From Pelagovum sp. HNIBRBA483 (GTDB taxonomy: Bacteria; Pseudomonadota; Alphaproteobacteria; Rhodobacterales; Rhodobacteraceae), in the NCBI RefSeq assembly GCF_040931995.1, contig NZ_CP162412.1, positions 1,426,001 through 1,490,000 of the forward strand: 64,000 nucleotides of DNA, given 5' to 3'. The position numbers and the translations under genes are program-made. Of the stretch, positions 27,805 through 36,408 are shown in pieces. Numbering within the stretch: position 1 is the first letter of the stretch; the number at the start of each line of letters is the position of its first letter. The notes under the pieces are model-generated. The model had not been told where the DNA came from. It did no database searches and saw only the letters and a list, made by a program, of their open reading frames with translations.

Positions 27805-28665
27805 TCAAAGGCTATACGCGAGGCGCAAACCAGTGTGGCTGGCGGCGGTGTCCGGGGCGCGGCCTGACCTGGCGGCGATGCGGTAGCGCCAGCAGTAGCT
27901 TGCGTGGCACAGGAATGAGCCACCCTTCAGAACACGTTCGCCATCTCGCTTGGCCTGTGCATTCCGGGCCTTCGCTTTTGCCTTGAGCGATGCAACACGA
28001 TAGCAATCCGCCGTCCATTCCCAGACGTTCCCGGCGGCATTGAACAGGCCGACCGGGTTTGGATCGAATGCATGGACTGGCGCGGTGCCATAGTAGCCGT
28101 CGCGGCAGGTGTTTGTCTCGGGAAACGCGCCTTGCCAGATATTGCAATAGATGTCTTCATCGGCGGGCTCCATATTGCCCCAAGGGTAGCGCCGCTCATC
28201 CAACCCACCCCGCGCCGCGTGCTCCCACTCGACCTCGGTTGGTAATCGTCCACCGGCCCAGGTTGCGAAGGCTTGCGCATCATTCCAGGAAATCTGTGTC
28301 ACCGGATGGTCAGGTTCGGCCGGGGCTTCCCCCTGACCCGTTGGGTGGCGCCAGTTGGCCCCCGTGATCGCCCACCACCAGCCCGCCTTGTCATAGCCGC
28401 CTAGAACATCCGCTGTAGCCGGGTCCGACAGAAGGCCACGAAAGACATAACTCCATCCGATCTGCTCGGCCTCGGTCACATAGGCGGTCTCGGACACGAA
28501 GGTGCCAAAGCGCGCAACGGAAACGCAATGCGCCTCCATACCAAAGGCCCGCAGGGATGCGCGGCGAATGATGCCTTCGCCGTCATCGGGGATCACCGGA
28601 CTTGTCGTGCCGGCCCAGCTCTTGCCAGCGGGAAACCGGATGAGTGCAGGTTTTTCATCAGGCAC
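27805..28665 (-). CDS. Formylglycine-generating enzyme (sulfatase-modifying factor)
   Basis: 286 residues, GTG start with AGGAAGGAAT upstream. FGE-sulfatase (SUMF1) fold: NDAQAFATWAGGRLPTEVEW, AARGGLDERRYPWGN, GLFNAAGNVWEWTADCY and the C-terminal RSGRAPDTAASHTGLR. The two copper-binding/catalytic cysteines are present in KGGSFLCHASYCWRYR (C-x4-C). It oxidises the sulfatase motif Cys to formylglycine. It is encoded 18 bp after the LysR gene on the same strand as the sulfatase, so the sulfatase at 29697-31283 is the obvious client. Confidence 0.93.
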   Translation of the reverse strand: MPDEKPALIRFPAGKSWAGTTSPVIPDDGEGIIRRASLRAFGMEAHCVSVARFGTFVSETAYVTEAEQIGWSYVFRGLLSDPATADVLGGYDKAGWWWAITGANWRHPTGQGEAPAEPDHPVTQISWNDAQAFATWAGGRLPTEVEWEHAARGGLDERRYPWGNMEPADEDIYCNIWQGAFPETNTCRDGYYGTAPVHAFDPNPVGLFNAAGNVWEWTADCYRVASLKAKAKARNAQAKRDGERVLKGGSFLCHASYCWRYRIAARSGRAPDTAASHTGLRLAYSL

Positions 28666-28683
28666 TTAGCCATTCCTTCCTGT

Positions 28684-29607
28684 TCAACGGTCCGGTGCAG
28701 CAAAGGCCGGCAACGTTCGGACCAACTCCTTGGCGTGATTGACCAAAGCCTCGGCCACCGGGTGATCCCGGTTGGTGGTCAGCAACGCAATCCCGGAATC
28801 GAGCTCCCAAATCGGCTCGCTGGTGGCGTGAAGCCTGTAGCCACGCTTTTGTAACCAGTCCCGCAGGGCTGTCGGGACAGACATGACCATGCCTTCGCTC
28901 GACAGCATTTCTAGCCCAAGCTGGAGCGATGACGTGACCAAGCCGATCCGCGGCGGTGCAAGGCCAAGTTGATAGAACCTTTTTTCCATGCTCAATTTCA
29001 GCTGTGGTTCGATCTGGAACAACACCCAGGATTGATCTTCAAGCAGGTCCATTGGCATTTTCTCGTCGCCCGGAATGTCAGGCAACCCACCCGGCCAATG
29101 GGCCACGCCGTGTTCGATCCGGCACAGTTTTGTCACTTCGATCAGCGGGTCTTCGACCTTGTCGATGGCCGCCGTGATGACGAAATCAAGCTCCCCATCG
29201 CGCAGTGCACGGGCATGATCGTCGGCAGAGCCGGTATGAACCTGAAAAGAAGTCTGCGGAAATTCGCGCCAAAGCCTGCGAAGGATTTCGGGCATCAACA
29301 GCAATTGGTAGGTCAGCCCGCATCCGATGCGGACCACATCGTGAAAGCCGCGTTTTACGGTGTCCACGTCCCGCAAAGCGCGGTTATAGACCGCTTCCAT
29401 TTCCTTGACATGTCGATAAAATACGCGCCCGGCCTCTGTCAGGACCATCCCGCGTGGCAGGCGCACGAAAAGTTTGGCCCCGAACATTTGTTCAAGCGAG
29501 GCGATTGTTCTGGTCAGGCTTGGCTGAGCGATGTGCAGCTCATTTGCGGCGGCTGTGACGTTGCCCAACTCGGCGACCTTGAGAAAAACAACGTGTTTAC
29601 GATCCAT
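28684..29607 (-). CDS. LysR-type transcriptional regulator
   Basis: 307 residues. The N-terminal HTH is clear (FLKVAELGNVTAAANELHIAQPSLTRTIASLEQ, residues 8-40, LFVRLPRGMVLTEAG wing) and the rest is a periplasmic-binding-like effector domain (VRIGCGLTYQLLLMPEIL ... ELDFVITAAID). It sits between the sulfatase and FGE genes in one minus-strand unit and probably controls the sulfatase/transporter region through the dyad at 31381-31397. The inducer is likely the sulfated substrate or its product; unknown. Confidence 0.93.
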   Translation of the reverse strand: MDRKHVVFLKVAELGNVTAAANELHIAQPSLTRTIASLEQMFGAKLFVRLPRGMVLTEAGRVFYRHVKEMEAVYNRALRDVDTVKRGFHDVVRIGCGLTYQLLLMPEILRRLWREFPQTSFQVHTGSADDHARALRDGELDFVITAAIDKVEDPLIEVTKLCRIEHGVAHWPGGLPDIPGDEKMPMDLLEDQSWVLFQIEPQLKLSMEKRFYQLGLAPPRIGLVTSSLQLGLEMLSSEGMVMSVPTALRDWLQKRGYRLHATSEPIWELDSGIALLTTNRDHPVAEALVNHAKELVRTLPAFAAPDR

Positions 29608-29696
29608 TCATCTCTCGCGCGCATTCCGTAATTGCCGAAATCATAGCGAAAAGGCATGGAGGCTGCCAGCATTGATGCCTTGCGGCCTTGTTCCTC

Positions 29697-31283
29697 CTAT
29701 CCAGTCGGTTCAACAACTTGTCTCGGGGCAGCCGCCGCACCCGAAAGCAAGGTGGGCCCCGCGTTTCGGGGCATAGGCAATCCAAGCCGGGCATAGAGTT
29801 CCGCGGGCGTATCATGCCGGAGCAGCTGCGTCCGCATCGCAATTGTCAGTTCCAGTTCGACGTCGGTGTTTCGATGCGGGTTTTCTTGCTTCGGATCGTT
29901 CAACAGATCGAAGAGAACCGTCTCGGTATCAAAAAACACCATCGGGCCAAAGAACGGGTTGAACGGCGACTTTTCCAATGCCGGCGTGCGAAGAAGGCGC
30001 GCGCCCTTAGTAAAATTGAACGGCGCAACCAATTCTGCCTGCGCCAGTTCGTCGACGTCGAACAGATCGTTCAGTGTCGTCGGCATGACCGTGTATTGGA
30101 ACAGCCCCTCGGTCGTCACGTGTTCCGGATACAGCATGAAAACATGCCGCCCATCGCAAACATTCACCGCGCTACCGAAGGTGCCGAAGATGACGACATC
30201 ACGCTCTGAAGGATTGCCCGCGAGCACAGGCAACAAGGAATGCCCGGTGACTTCGTCAGGCACATCGCAACCGTGCGTCGCGAGGAATGTCGGCATCAGA
30301 TCGGTCGTCTGCGTCAGCCCGGCACGCCGCGTTCCGGCCTGATCCGCATAGGCAGGGTGGTGCACAAACAGGGGGATATGCGCAATTTCTTCATAGATCG
30401 GCATACGGTTTTTGGCCCACCAGTCATGTTCGCCCAGCAAAAACCCATGATCCGTCGACACGATCAATGTGGTGTCGTCCCACAGACCGTGCGCGTCGAA
30501 ATAGTCGAGCAATTGTCCGAGCTGTTCGTCACAAAACGCGAGGTTCGCGCGGTAATGTGCATCCAGTTCTGCGCATTCCTCTGGGCTTTCCTGCACGCGG
30601 CCATAGGGTGGCCAGTCAAGAACCGGGCCATCATAATCGGTCGGGAAATCCTCTTTGAAACGCTCGGGCGCGTTGAAGGGTTCGTGCGGATCGAAGGTTT
30701 CGATCTGCAGGAACCAATCATCCGCCGCGCGGTTCCTGTCGAGAAATTCCCTGGCAGAGTCGAAGCATTTCGTCAGTGGATAGTCGCACTCTTGCTTCAG
30801 GTGCTGGCGATTGATGATGTGATGGTATTGATCGACGCCGCGGGTCTCGCTGTATTGCAACGGGTGATACTTCTGTTTCAACTTTGGCCAGTCTGGCGCG
30901 ACATCGGCTTTCCACGCATCGCCATGCTGCCCGCGCAGGTATTCGTAAGTTGTATAGCGCGTGTGATATGTAGCCCCGCCATCACGAAAATACTGAAGAT
31001 GGTCTGTGATCAGATGCGAATAGACCCCCGCGTCCTCTAGGATTTCAGGGAAGGAATTGTCGAACGGTTCCATCGGGCCCCAGGAGCGGTGCATGAAGTT
31101 GAGACGTCCGGTCTGCATGTCTCGGCGAGCGGGTATACAGGGCATCGATCCGACGTAGTGATTGTCAAAAGTCACTGAACGCGCCGCTAAACGATCGAAG
31201 TTGGGTGTCTTGATTGTTTTGGCGCCGTAGGGACCAAGCGAAAGGCGATTGAGGGAGTCAAAGAGTAAGAAAACTGTTCGCAT
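29697..31283 (-). CDS. Cys-type sulfatase (arylsulfatase superfamily), no signal peptide
   Basis: 528 residues from the ATG at 31283 (GGAAAGGATCCC upstream); the frame is open beyond, but the metal-site strand MRTVFLLFDSLNR should be N-terminal. The FGE recognition motif C49-I-P-A-R53 lies in GSMPCIPARRDMQTGR. Metal ligands include Asp9 and the STDHGFLLGEHDWW block. No signal peptide is seen, so the enzyme is probably cytoplasmic and acts on an imported sulfate ester. It is not a clear choline sulfatase, and no substrate can be assigned. Divergent from a TTT transporter, followed by its regulator and FGE. Confidence 0.9.
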   Translation of the reverse strand: MRTVFLLFDSLNRLSLGPYGAKTIKTPNFDRLAARSVTFDNHYVGSMPCIPARRDMQTGRLNFMHRSWGPMEPFDNSFPEILEDAGVYSHLITDHLQYFRDGGATYHTRYTTYEYLRGQHGDAWKADVAPDWPKLKQKYHPLQYSETRGVDQYHHIINRQHLKQECDYPLTKCFDSAREFLDRNRAADDWFLQIETFDPHEPFNAPERFKEDFPTDYDGPVLDWPPYGRVQESPEECAELDAHYRANLAFCDEQLGQLLDYFDAHGLWDDTTLIVSTDHGFLLGEHDWWAKNRMPIYEEIAHIPLFVHHPAYADQAGTRRAGLTQTTDLMPTFLATHGCDVPDEVTGHSLLPVLAGNPSERDVVIFGTFGSAVNVCDGRHVFMLYPEHVTTEGLFQYTVMPTTLNDLFDVDELAQAELVAPFNFTKGARLLRTPALEKSPFNPFFGPMVFFDTETVLFDLLNDPKQENPHRNTDVELELTIAMRTQLLRHDTPAELYARLGLPMPRNAGPTLLSGAAAAPRQVVEPTG

Positions 31284-31359
31284 GGGATCCTTTCCAACCA
31301 GTGACAGGTTGCGCCGAGGCATTTGCCCTGCAACGTAGCAATGCTCAAAATGCATGAAT

Positions 31360-31388
31360 AATATCGTTTTTACATTCAGGCATGCCAA
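31360..31388 (-). promoter_or_regulatory. Predicted sulfatase promoter
   Basis: On the minus strand TTGGCA (31388-31383) and GATATT (31365-31360) with a 17-bp spacer, 77 bp before the sulfatase ATG. The -35 lies inside the LysR-type dyad. Confidence 0.5.
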
Positions 31389-31397
31389 ATAGGCATG
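31381..31397. promoter_or_regulatory. Candidate LysR operator
   Basis: Perfect dyad CATGCC-AAATA-GGCATG that also fits the LysR-type T-N11-A rule (T at 31383, A at 31395). It overlaps the -35 hexamer of the predicted sulfatase promoter and lies between the two divergent units. Confidence 0.6.
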
Positions 31398-31602
31398 ATT
31401 TCCTAGCTAGAGCATTTCTTGAAACCAAGGCATGAGCGTCGAAGCGAGGTATGCAAAAAAGGTATGGATGTAGCGCAAACTGATATTTGTTTGACAGCTA
31501 CCACGATGCCTAGTGTTGGCCAGCGGTGAATAGACGACGGATAATTCGTCCCGCCAAAAGTCAACACAAGCCCTACATGGGCATCCTATGGGAGGAAATG
31601 AA

Positions 31603-32601
31603 ATGCCGATCAAGAATCTCAAGACAGCTTTGTCAGGGCTGGCCCTCGCCCTTGCGGCGACGGCAGCTCAGGCCGAATTCCCCGAGCGTGACATCGAAGT
31701 TATTTTTCCCTGGCCTCCGGGCGTGACAATGACATCGAGCCAGGTGATGGCCGAAGCCATGAGCGATGAACTGGGCGTCAATGTGACGGTGATCTCCACC
31801 CCCGGCGCGACCGGCGTCAAGGCAATGGAGACGGCGATGAACCGCCCGGCCGATGGTTATACGATTTTCGACGGCTGGGTGGCACCGATGGTTGTGCAAT
31901 CGCTCCTCGGAAATGTGGACGGCGATCACACTGATTTCACCCCGCTCTACGCTCTTGGTGCGGTTCCGAACTCCGTAATCGTCCGCGCCGACGATGATCG
32001 GTTCCCGGATCTGCAATCGCTGATAGACTACATGACAGAGAACCCGGGTGACCTACGGTATACCTCAGGCGCTTACGGCAACCTGCCGCATGTGGACCTG
32101 GCGAACATGTTCCGTGCAACGGATACAGTCGCACAACACGTTCCCTATGACGGGCTGGAAGAAGCGCTGAAAGACATGCGCGGTGGCATCCTCGACTTCA
32201 TGGCGGGCAACCCGGGCTTCGTGCGGGCCAATAGTGATCATGTGCGGGTTCTCGCGGCCTTCAGTGACCTGCAATCTGTCCAGGATATTTTCGGCGGGGT
32301 GCCGCTGATCTCTGAAATCGAAGGGATCGACTATCCTCTGACTGGCCTCGCCCCGATGGGATGGAGCTGGTACGTGGTACCAAACGGGACACCCGAAGAG
32401 CATGTCGAAGTGCTGCGCACAGCCATGGCAGCCGCGCTGCAAAAGCCAGAAGTTACAGAGTATTTCGAAAGCATCGGCCGTCCGCTTCTGGGCTACCCGC
32501 CAGAAGACTACATGTCGACCGTTGATGCAGTGCGCGAGCAGCTCTCCACAGCGACAGACGCCGTTGACTGGGAAGCCCAAAAGCTTGAAGCCCTGCAATA
32601 A
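31603..32601 (+). CDS. Tripartite tricarboxylate transporter substrate-binding protein (TctC-like)
   Basis: 332 residues, ATG at 31603 with GGAGG 7 bp upstream. Signal peptide about 1-24 (LKTALSGLALALAATAAQA). The mature part follows the TTT binding-protein pattern: ERDIEVIFPWPPGVTMTSS, a conserved VISTPGATGVKAMETAMN segment, DLRYTSGAYGNLPHVDLANMF and a C-terminal WYVVPNGTPEEHVEVL. TTT binding proteins carry carboxylate-type solutes in the periplasm. It is the first gene of tctCBA, divergent from the sulfatase. Confidence 0.92.
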   Translation: MPIKNLKTALSGLALALAATAAQAEFPERDIEVIFPWPPGVTMTSSQVMAEAMSDELGVNVTVISTPGATGVKAMETAMNRPADGYTIFDGWVAPMVVQSLLGNVDGDHTDFTPLYALGAVPNSVIVRADDDRFPDLQSLIDYMTENPGDLRYTSGAYGNLPHVDLANMFRATDTVAQHVPYDGLEEALKDMRGGILDFMAGNPGFVRANSDHVRVLAAFSDLQSVQDIFGGVPLISEIEGIDYPLTGLAPMGWSWYVVPNGTPEEHVEVLRTAMAAALQKPEVTEYFESIGRPLLGYPPEDYMSTVDAVREQLSTATDAVDWEAQKLEALQ

Positions 32602-32787
32602 AAGCGGCGAACTCCTCCGCGCCGTATGAATGTTGGCCCGATCGTTCCTCTTCCGGTCGGGCCAACATCCTGATTTCAGACACCCCGGCAGATGCTATGG
32701 TTTGACAAAGCCAATCCATGGCCACGACCGACACGCCGCCGCAGACCCTGCCCGTTTATTGCGCTTAACATCGAAGGACCTGCCCTG

Positions 32788-33330
32788 ATGCCCCCACAAA
32801 GCGCCAGCTCCAATCCGAATAATACCGCGGTCGATACGCGCTGGCACCTCGTTTCACGGCACTTCCCGGTGATCCTCTTTGCGATATTGTCTGGCGTGGT
32901 GTTGTACGAAGCCGCCACGACGTTGACAGAACAGGGCCATGCCTCCGGCTCTGCAATCAGAAATGCCGCCCTCTATCCCCGGCTACTGGCGGGCTTGCTG
33001 TTGTTTCTCGTGTTCCTTCAGGTCATTTCCGACTTCAGACTGTCGGGACCGGTGCCCGGCGCCGAAGAGCCCGCGGAGCCCGGACAGGATCGACTGACCG
33101 TCTTCGCAGCACTGACGCTGGTGGCCTACATCATTCTATTGCCCATAATGGGCTTTCTCCTGACAACACCGGTTTTTGTACTGGCCTTCCTTTTGCTGCT
33201 TGGGGATCGCAACTGGAGGACACTGTCCTTTGTGCCGATGGCAACCACGGCCGGATGTTTTGTGGTCTTTCAGATGATGTTCAACGTGAACCTCCCGCGC
33301 GGCCTGTTTGGGCTGGCACTCAACTTTTAG
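32788..33330 (+). CDS. Tripartite tricarboxylate transporter small membrane subunit (TctB-like)
   Basis: 180 residues from the ATG at 32788. Four hydrophobic segments (FPVILFAILSGVVLYEA, LLAGLLLFLVFLQVI, ALTLVAYIILLPIMGFLL, VFVLAFLLLLGDRNW plus a short last one) match the DUF1468/TctB subunit; the soluble N-terminus is variable. It comes 186 bp after tctC and 13 bp before the tctA start, consistent with one operon. Confidence 0.88.
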   Translation: MPPQSASSNPNNTAVDTRWHLVSRHFPVILFAILSGVVLYEAATTLTEQGHASGSAIRNAALYPRLLAGLLLFLVFLQVISDFRLSGPVPGAEEPAEPGQDRLTVFAALTLVAYIILLPIMGFLLTTPVFVLAFLLLLGDRNWRTLSFVPMATTAGCFVVFQMMFNVNLPRGLFGLALNF

Positions 33331-33343
33331 CGAGGAGATCGGA

Positions 33344-34852
33344 ATGGGTATCGACGCACTGATTGCCGGCTGGGATCTGTTTGTAACCCCGCTCGCGATC
33401 GCCATGACGGTCTTTGGTTGTTTCCTGGGACTGATCATCGGGGTGATGCCAGGGCTTGGCCCATTGATGGGGATCATCCTGCTCCTGCCGGCAGTGTTTC
33501 ATCTGCCCCCCATCGCGGCCATGGGGGCCCTGATTGCGATCTTTGTGGGGGGATCATGTGGTGGGGCTGTCTCGGCCATCGTTCTGCGGATTCCCGGAAC
33601 ACCGATCGCCGCGGCCACGTTGCTGGATGGCTATCCCATGGCGCAGGCCGGCCGCGCAGGCGAAGCGATCGGGCTGGCGATTTCGGCCTCGGCCATCGGT
33701 GGCATCATTGGCGGGATCATCTTGATCACGATGGCGCCGGTTCTGGCGGACTTCGCGCTGCGCTTCGGGCCCCCGGAATACTTTGCCCTGACCCTGATGG
33801 GCCTGATCGCGATTGCCGTCGTCGGGCGTGAGGCGCCCCTCAAGGGGTTCATGACCGGGGTTCTCGGCCTGTTGATCGCCACAATCGGCACTGATGCCAT
33901 CTCGAACGCGCAGCGCTTTACCTTCGGGCGTTTCGAGCTGTCCAGCGGCTTTCACGTCGTGGCGGTTGTCGTCGGGCTCTTTGCGGTCTCCGAAGTCTTG
34001 CTCCAGATCCGCGCCGGCAAGCTGCTCGATGCGCCGGACGTGCCGAAGGTCAGGATTTCGCTATTTTCGCTGGTTCTGCTGTTCCGTCATCCCGTCAATC
34101 TGCTGAGATCCAGCGCCATCGGCACTTTCTTCGGCTCCCTGCCTGGCGCGGGCGGCGTGATCAGTGCCTTCAGTTCGTACGCCGTCGCAAAGGCACAAGC
34201 ACGGCCTCATGAACGCTATGGTGAAGGCGAAGAAGGCGGCGTGATCGCAACTGAGGCCGCAAACAATGCCTCTGCCGGCGGTACCTTGATCCCGACAATG
34301 GCGCTTGGCGTGCCCGGCGATGCCTCGGCGGCCGTTCTGATGAGTGCCTTGATCCTGTTTGGCTATTTCCCGGGGCCAGAGCTGTTCGAACAGCATCTGG
34401 ACGTCGCGGGCGGTATGTTTCTGGCGTATATATTTGCCAATATCGCATTGGTGTTCCTGGGCTTCCTCATGACACCGGTGTTTCTTTCGGTGTTGCGCCT
34501 GCGTAAAGTCCATCTTCTTCCAATCGTCATGATGCTCAGCGTCATGGGGACGTTTGCCCTTCAATCTTCCATGTTCGATCTGTGGAGTATGCTTGGCTTC
34601 GGCGCACTCGGGTATTTCCTCCGTTTGCACGGTTATCCGCTCGCACCAATCGTGATCGGTGTCGTCCTTGGTCCGATTTGCGAAGCAAACTTTCGTCGCT
34701 CCCTGCTTATCTCGAGGGATGGTCTGTCGATCTTCTGGGAGCGTGAAATAGCGTTCACAATTCTTTCTGTCACCGCAATTCTCGTCATTTGGGGCTTGTT
34801 TGGCAAAGGCTTGTCCAACTGGCTAAAGACGCAGTTCCGGCGAACACGATAG
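33344..34852 (+). CDS. Tripartite tricarboxylate transporter large membrane subunit (TctA-like)
   Basis: 502 residues, ATG at 33344 with GAGGAG upstream. TctA signatures: GVMPGLGPLMGIILLLP, IPGTPIAAATLLDGYPMAQ, GSLPGAGGVISAFSSYAVAK, ATEAANNASAGGTLIPTMAL and a final GVVLGPICEANFRRSL. About 11-12 membrane helices. It forms the translocation pore of a Na+- or H+-driven importer. The C-terminus is complete. Downstream, 363 bp without a recognised gene lead to the IS. Confidence 0.93.
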   Translation: MGIDALIAGWDLFVTPLAIAMTVFGCFLGLIIGVMPGLGPLMGIILLLPAVFHLPPIAAMGALIAIFVGGSCGGAVSAIVLRIPGTPIAAATLLDGYPMAQAGRAGEAIGLAISASAIGGIIGGIILITMAPVLADFALRFGPPEYFALTLMGLIAIAVVGREAPLKGFMTGVLGLLIATIGTDAISNAQRFTFGRFELSSGFHVVAVVVGLFAVSEVLLQIRAGKLLDAPDVPKVRISLFSLVLLFRHPVNLLRSSAIGTFFGSLPGAGGVISAFSSYAVAKAQARPHERYGEGEEGGVIATEAANNASAGGTLIPTMALGVPGDASAAVLMSALILFGYFPGPELFEQHLDVAGGMFLAYIFANIALVFLGFLMTPVFLSVLRLRKVHLLPIVMMLSVMGTFALQSSMFDLWSMLGFGALGYFLRLHGYPLAPIVIGVVLGPICEANFRRSLLISRDGLSIFWEREIAFTILSVTAILVIWGLFGKGLSNWLKTQFRRTR

Positions 34853-35215
34853 ACATCGTTAACGGGACGAGCTTCACGTTCTCTTGGCTCTTCAAATGGC
34901 GGGCTGCCAGCAAGCTGCGCAAACGACGCCGTGTCATCACCGCGAATTGCATGAACGTCTGGTTTTTCTGCCGCGACACAGCACCAATTTTATTGCACCT
35001 ACGGTACTCTCGACTCTGCGAGCGCATGCAGCATGAAAATCGAACTCACAGAGTGGGCTCGTTCCGGCCGTTAGCTGCGTTTTGCGTTAAGGTCCGGTTC
35101 AGTTGAATGATCTGAGCAACGTGGTGGTTCGGTCCGCTCATCTTCATAAAGCGCTGCCTGCGTCTCGCCGTTGTCCCACCGATAATGCGGACCGAACCGG
35201 TCGATCTGGGGGCGA
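34853..35215. other. Intergenic region between tctA-like gene and IS
   Basis: 363 bp without an identifiable gene. Open frames on both strands give Arg-rich or Pro-rich translations without family resemblance. The stretch 35090-35200 has inverted GGTCCG/CGGACC-type words that resemble debris of another mobile element, but I could not name one. Confidence 0.35.
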
Positions 35216-35240
35216 TGATCCTCCCCCCATGAAGTGGTCC
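35216..35240 (+). repeat. Left inverted repeat of the IS
   Basis: Begins TGATCCTCCCCC and ends AGTGGTCC. It aligns to the right repeat with one single-base gap. Confidence 0.8.
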
Positions 35241-35271
35241 GCCCGTATATTTAGGAAACGGAGGATCAGAT

Positions 35272-35550
35272 ATGGGAATCAAACGACATAAGCCTGAAGA
35301 GATTGTCACGAAATTACGGCAGGTTGAGGTGCTTTGCGGCCAAGGGATGCCGCGCTTAGACGCCTTCAGGCAAGTGCAGATAACAGAACAGACCTTTTAC
35401 CGCTGGCGTAAGCAGTATGGCGGAATGGGAACCGACCAACTGAAGGAACTCAAACGGCTTCAGAAGGAGAATGACCGGCTGCGGCGGGCGGTATCGGATC
35501 TGACGCTGGACAAGCTCATCCTATCGGAGGCCGCACGGGGAAACTACTGA
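35272..35550 (+). CDS. IS3-family OrfA (transposase N-terminal, HTH/leucine zipper)
   Basis: 92 residues. The helix-turn-helix (HKPEEIVTKLRQVEVLCGQG ... ITEQTFYRWRKQYGG) is followed by a leucine-zipper helix (LKELKRLQKENDRLRRAVSD). It regulates transposition and provides the DNA-binding half of the OrfAB transposase. The 3' end carries a G_GGA_AAC slippery heptamer at 35538-35544, six bases before the stop, which would shift ribosomes into the orfB frame. Confidence 0.92.
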   Translation: MGIKRHKPEEIVTKLRQVEVLCGQGMPRLDAFRQVQITEQTFYRWRKQYGGMGTDQLKELKRLQKENDRLRRAVSDLTLDKLILSEAARGNY

Positions 35551-36398
35551 GCCCCTCACGCCGTCGTGCCTGCATTGATCATGTGCGCAGCCAGTTCGAC
35601 ATCTCGGAGCGTCGTGCTTGTCGTGTCTTGGGACAGCATCGGTCGACACAAAGGCGGTTACCAGTTGGGTGTGCTGATGAAGACCGCCTGGTTGCCGATA
35701 TGGTCGAGCTGACACGTCAGTATGGACGATATGGTTACCGTCGGGTTGCCGCTCTGCTGAGAGGCGCAGGTTGGCAAGTGAACGACAAACGTGTCGAGCG
35801 TCTATGGCGGCGGGAGGGGTTAAAGGTTCCAATGAAACAACCTAAGAAAGGGCGGCTCTGGATGAACGACGGATCATGTATCCGGCTGCGTCCGGAGTAC
35901 CGCAATCACGTCTGGTCGTATGACTTCGTGCACCATCGAACCGATGACGGGAAAGCGTTCCGAACGCTCAACATCTTGGATGAACACACCCGGGAATGCT
36001 TGGCTATTCGGGTGAAACGGAAGCTGAACTCAACCGAGGTCATCGACGCGCTGACGGACTTGTTTATCTTGCGCGGCGTTCCTGCCTTCATTCGGTCAGA
36101 CAACGGCCCAGAGTTCATTGCTCAGGCCGTCCGCGATTGGATTGCAGCGGTCGGCGCTAAGACCGCCCACATTGAGCCGGGATCGCCTTGGGAGAACGGA
36201 TACTGCGAAAGCTTCAATGCAAGGCTTCGAGATGAACTTCTGAACGGCGAGGTCTTCTACTCGCTGAAAGAGGCACAAATCCTGATCGAAGAATGGAGAA
36301 AACACTACAACACTAAACGACCGCATAGTGCTTTGGGCTACCGCCCACCGGCACCAGAAACCATCGTTCCGATGGAAACCCGGCCGATCATGCACTAA
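35538..36398 (+). CDS. IS3-family OrfB (transposase catalytic domain, made as OrfAB by -1 frameshift)
   Basis: The orfB frame is entered at the slippery heptamer (giving GKLLSPSRRRACIDHV) and runs to the TAA at 36398; an internal GTG at 35583 could give free OrfB of 271 residues. DDE residues are visible: Asp in WSYDFVHHRTDDGK, Asp in FIRSDNGPEFIA, Glu in NGYCESFNARLRDELL. The C-terminus HSALGYRPPAPETIVPMETR is shared with the remnant at 27556. It looks intact, so the element may still move. Confidence 0.92.
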   Translation, partial: GKLLSPSRRRACIDHVRSQFDISERRACRVLGQHRSTQRRLPVGCADEDRLVADMVELTRQYGRYGYRRVAALLRGAGWQVNDKRVERLWRREGLKVPMKQPKKGRLWMNDGSCIRLRPEYRNHVWSYDFVHHRTDDGKAFRTLNILDEHTRECLAIRVKRKLNSTEVIDALTDLFILRGVPAFIRSDNGPEFIAQAVRDWIAAVGAKTAHIEPGSPWENGYCESFNARLRDELLNGEVFYSLKEAQILIEEWRKHYNTKRPHSALGYRPPAPETIVPMETRPIMH

Positions 36399-36408
36399 CA
36401 TTCAAACT

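Larger units (their letters stand above)
31284..31602. promoter_or_regulatory. Divergent control region between sulfatase and tctC-like gene
   Basis: 319 bp with no gene. It contains five copies of AGGCAT or its complement (31317, 31378, 31391, 31428, inverted at 31506), one perfect dyad, a likely sulfatase promoter and a TTGACA at 31491-31496 that could serve tctC, although its -10 is poor. Confidence 0.6.

Noticed and set aside
29697-31283. Choline sulfatase (BetC)
   Set aside because: The C-x-P-x-R motif is shared by all Cys-type sulfatases; no betaine genes adjoin it and the regions around the motif do not resemble BetC as I know it.
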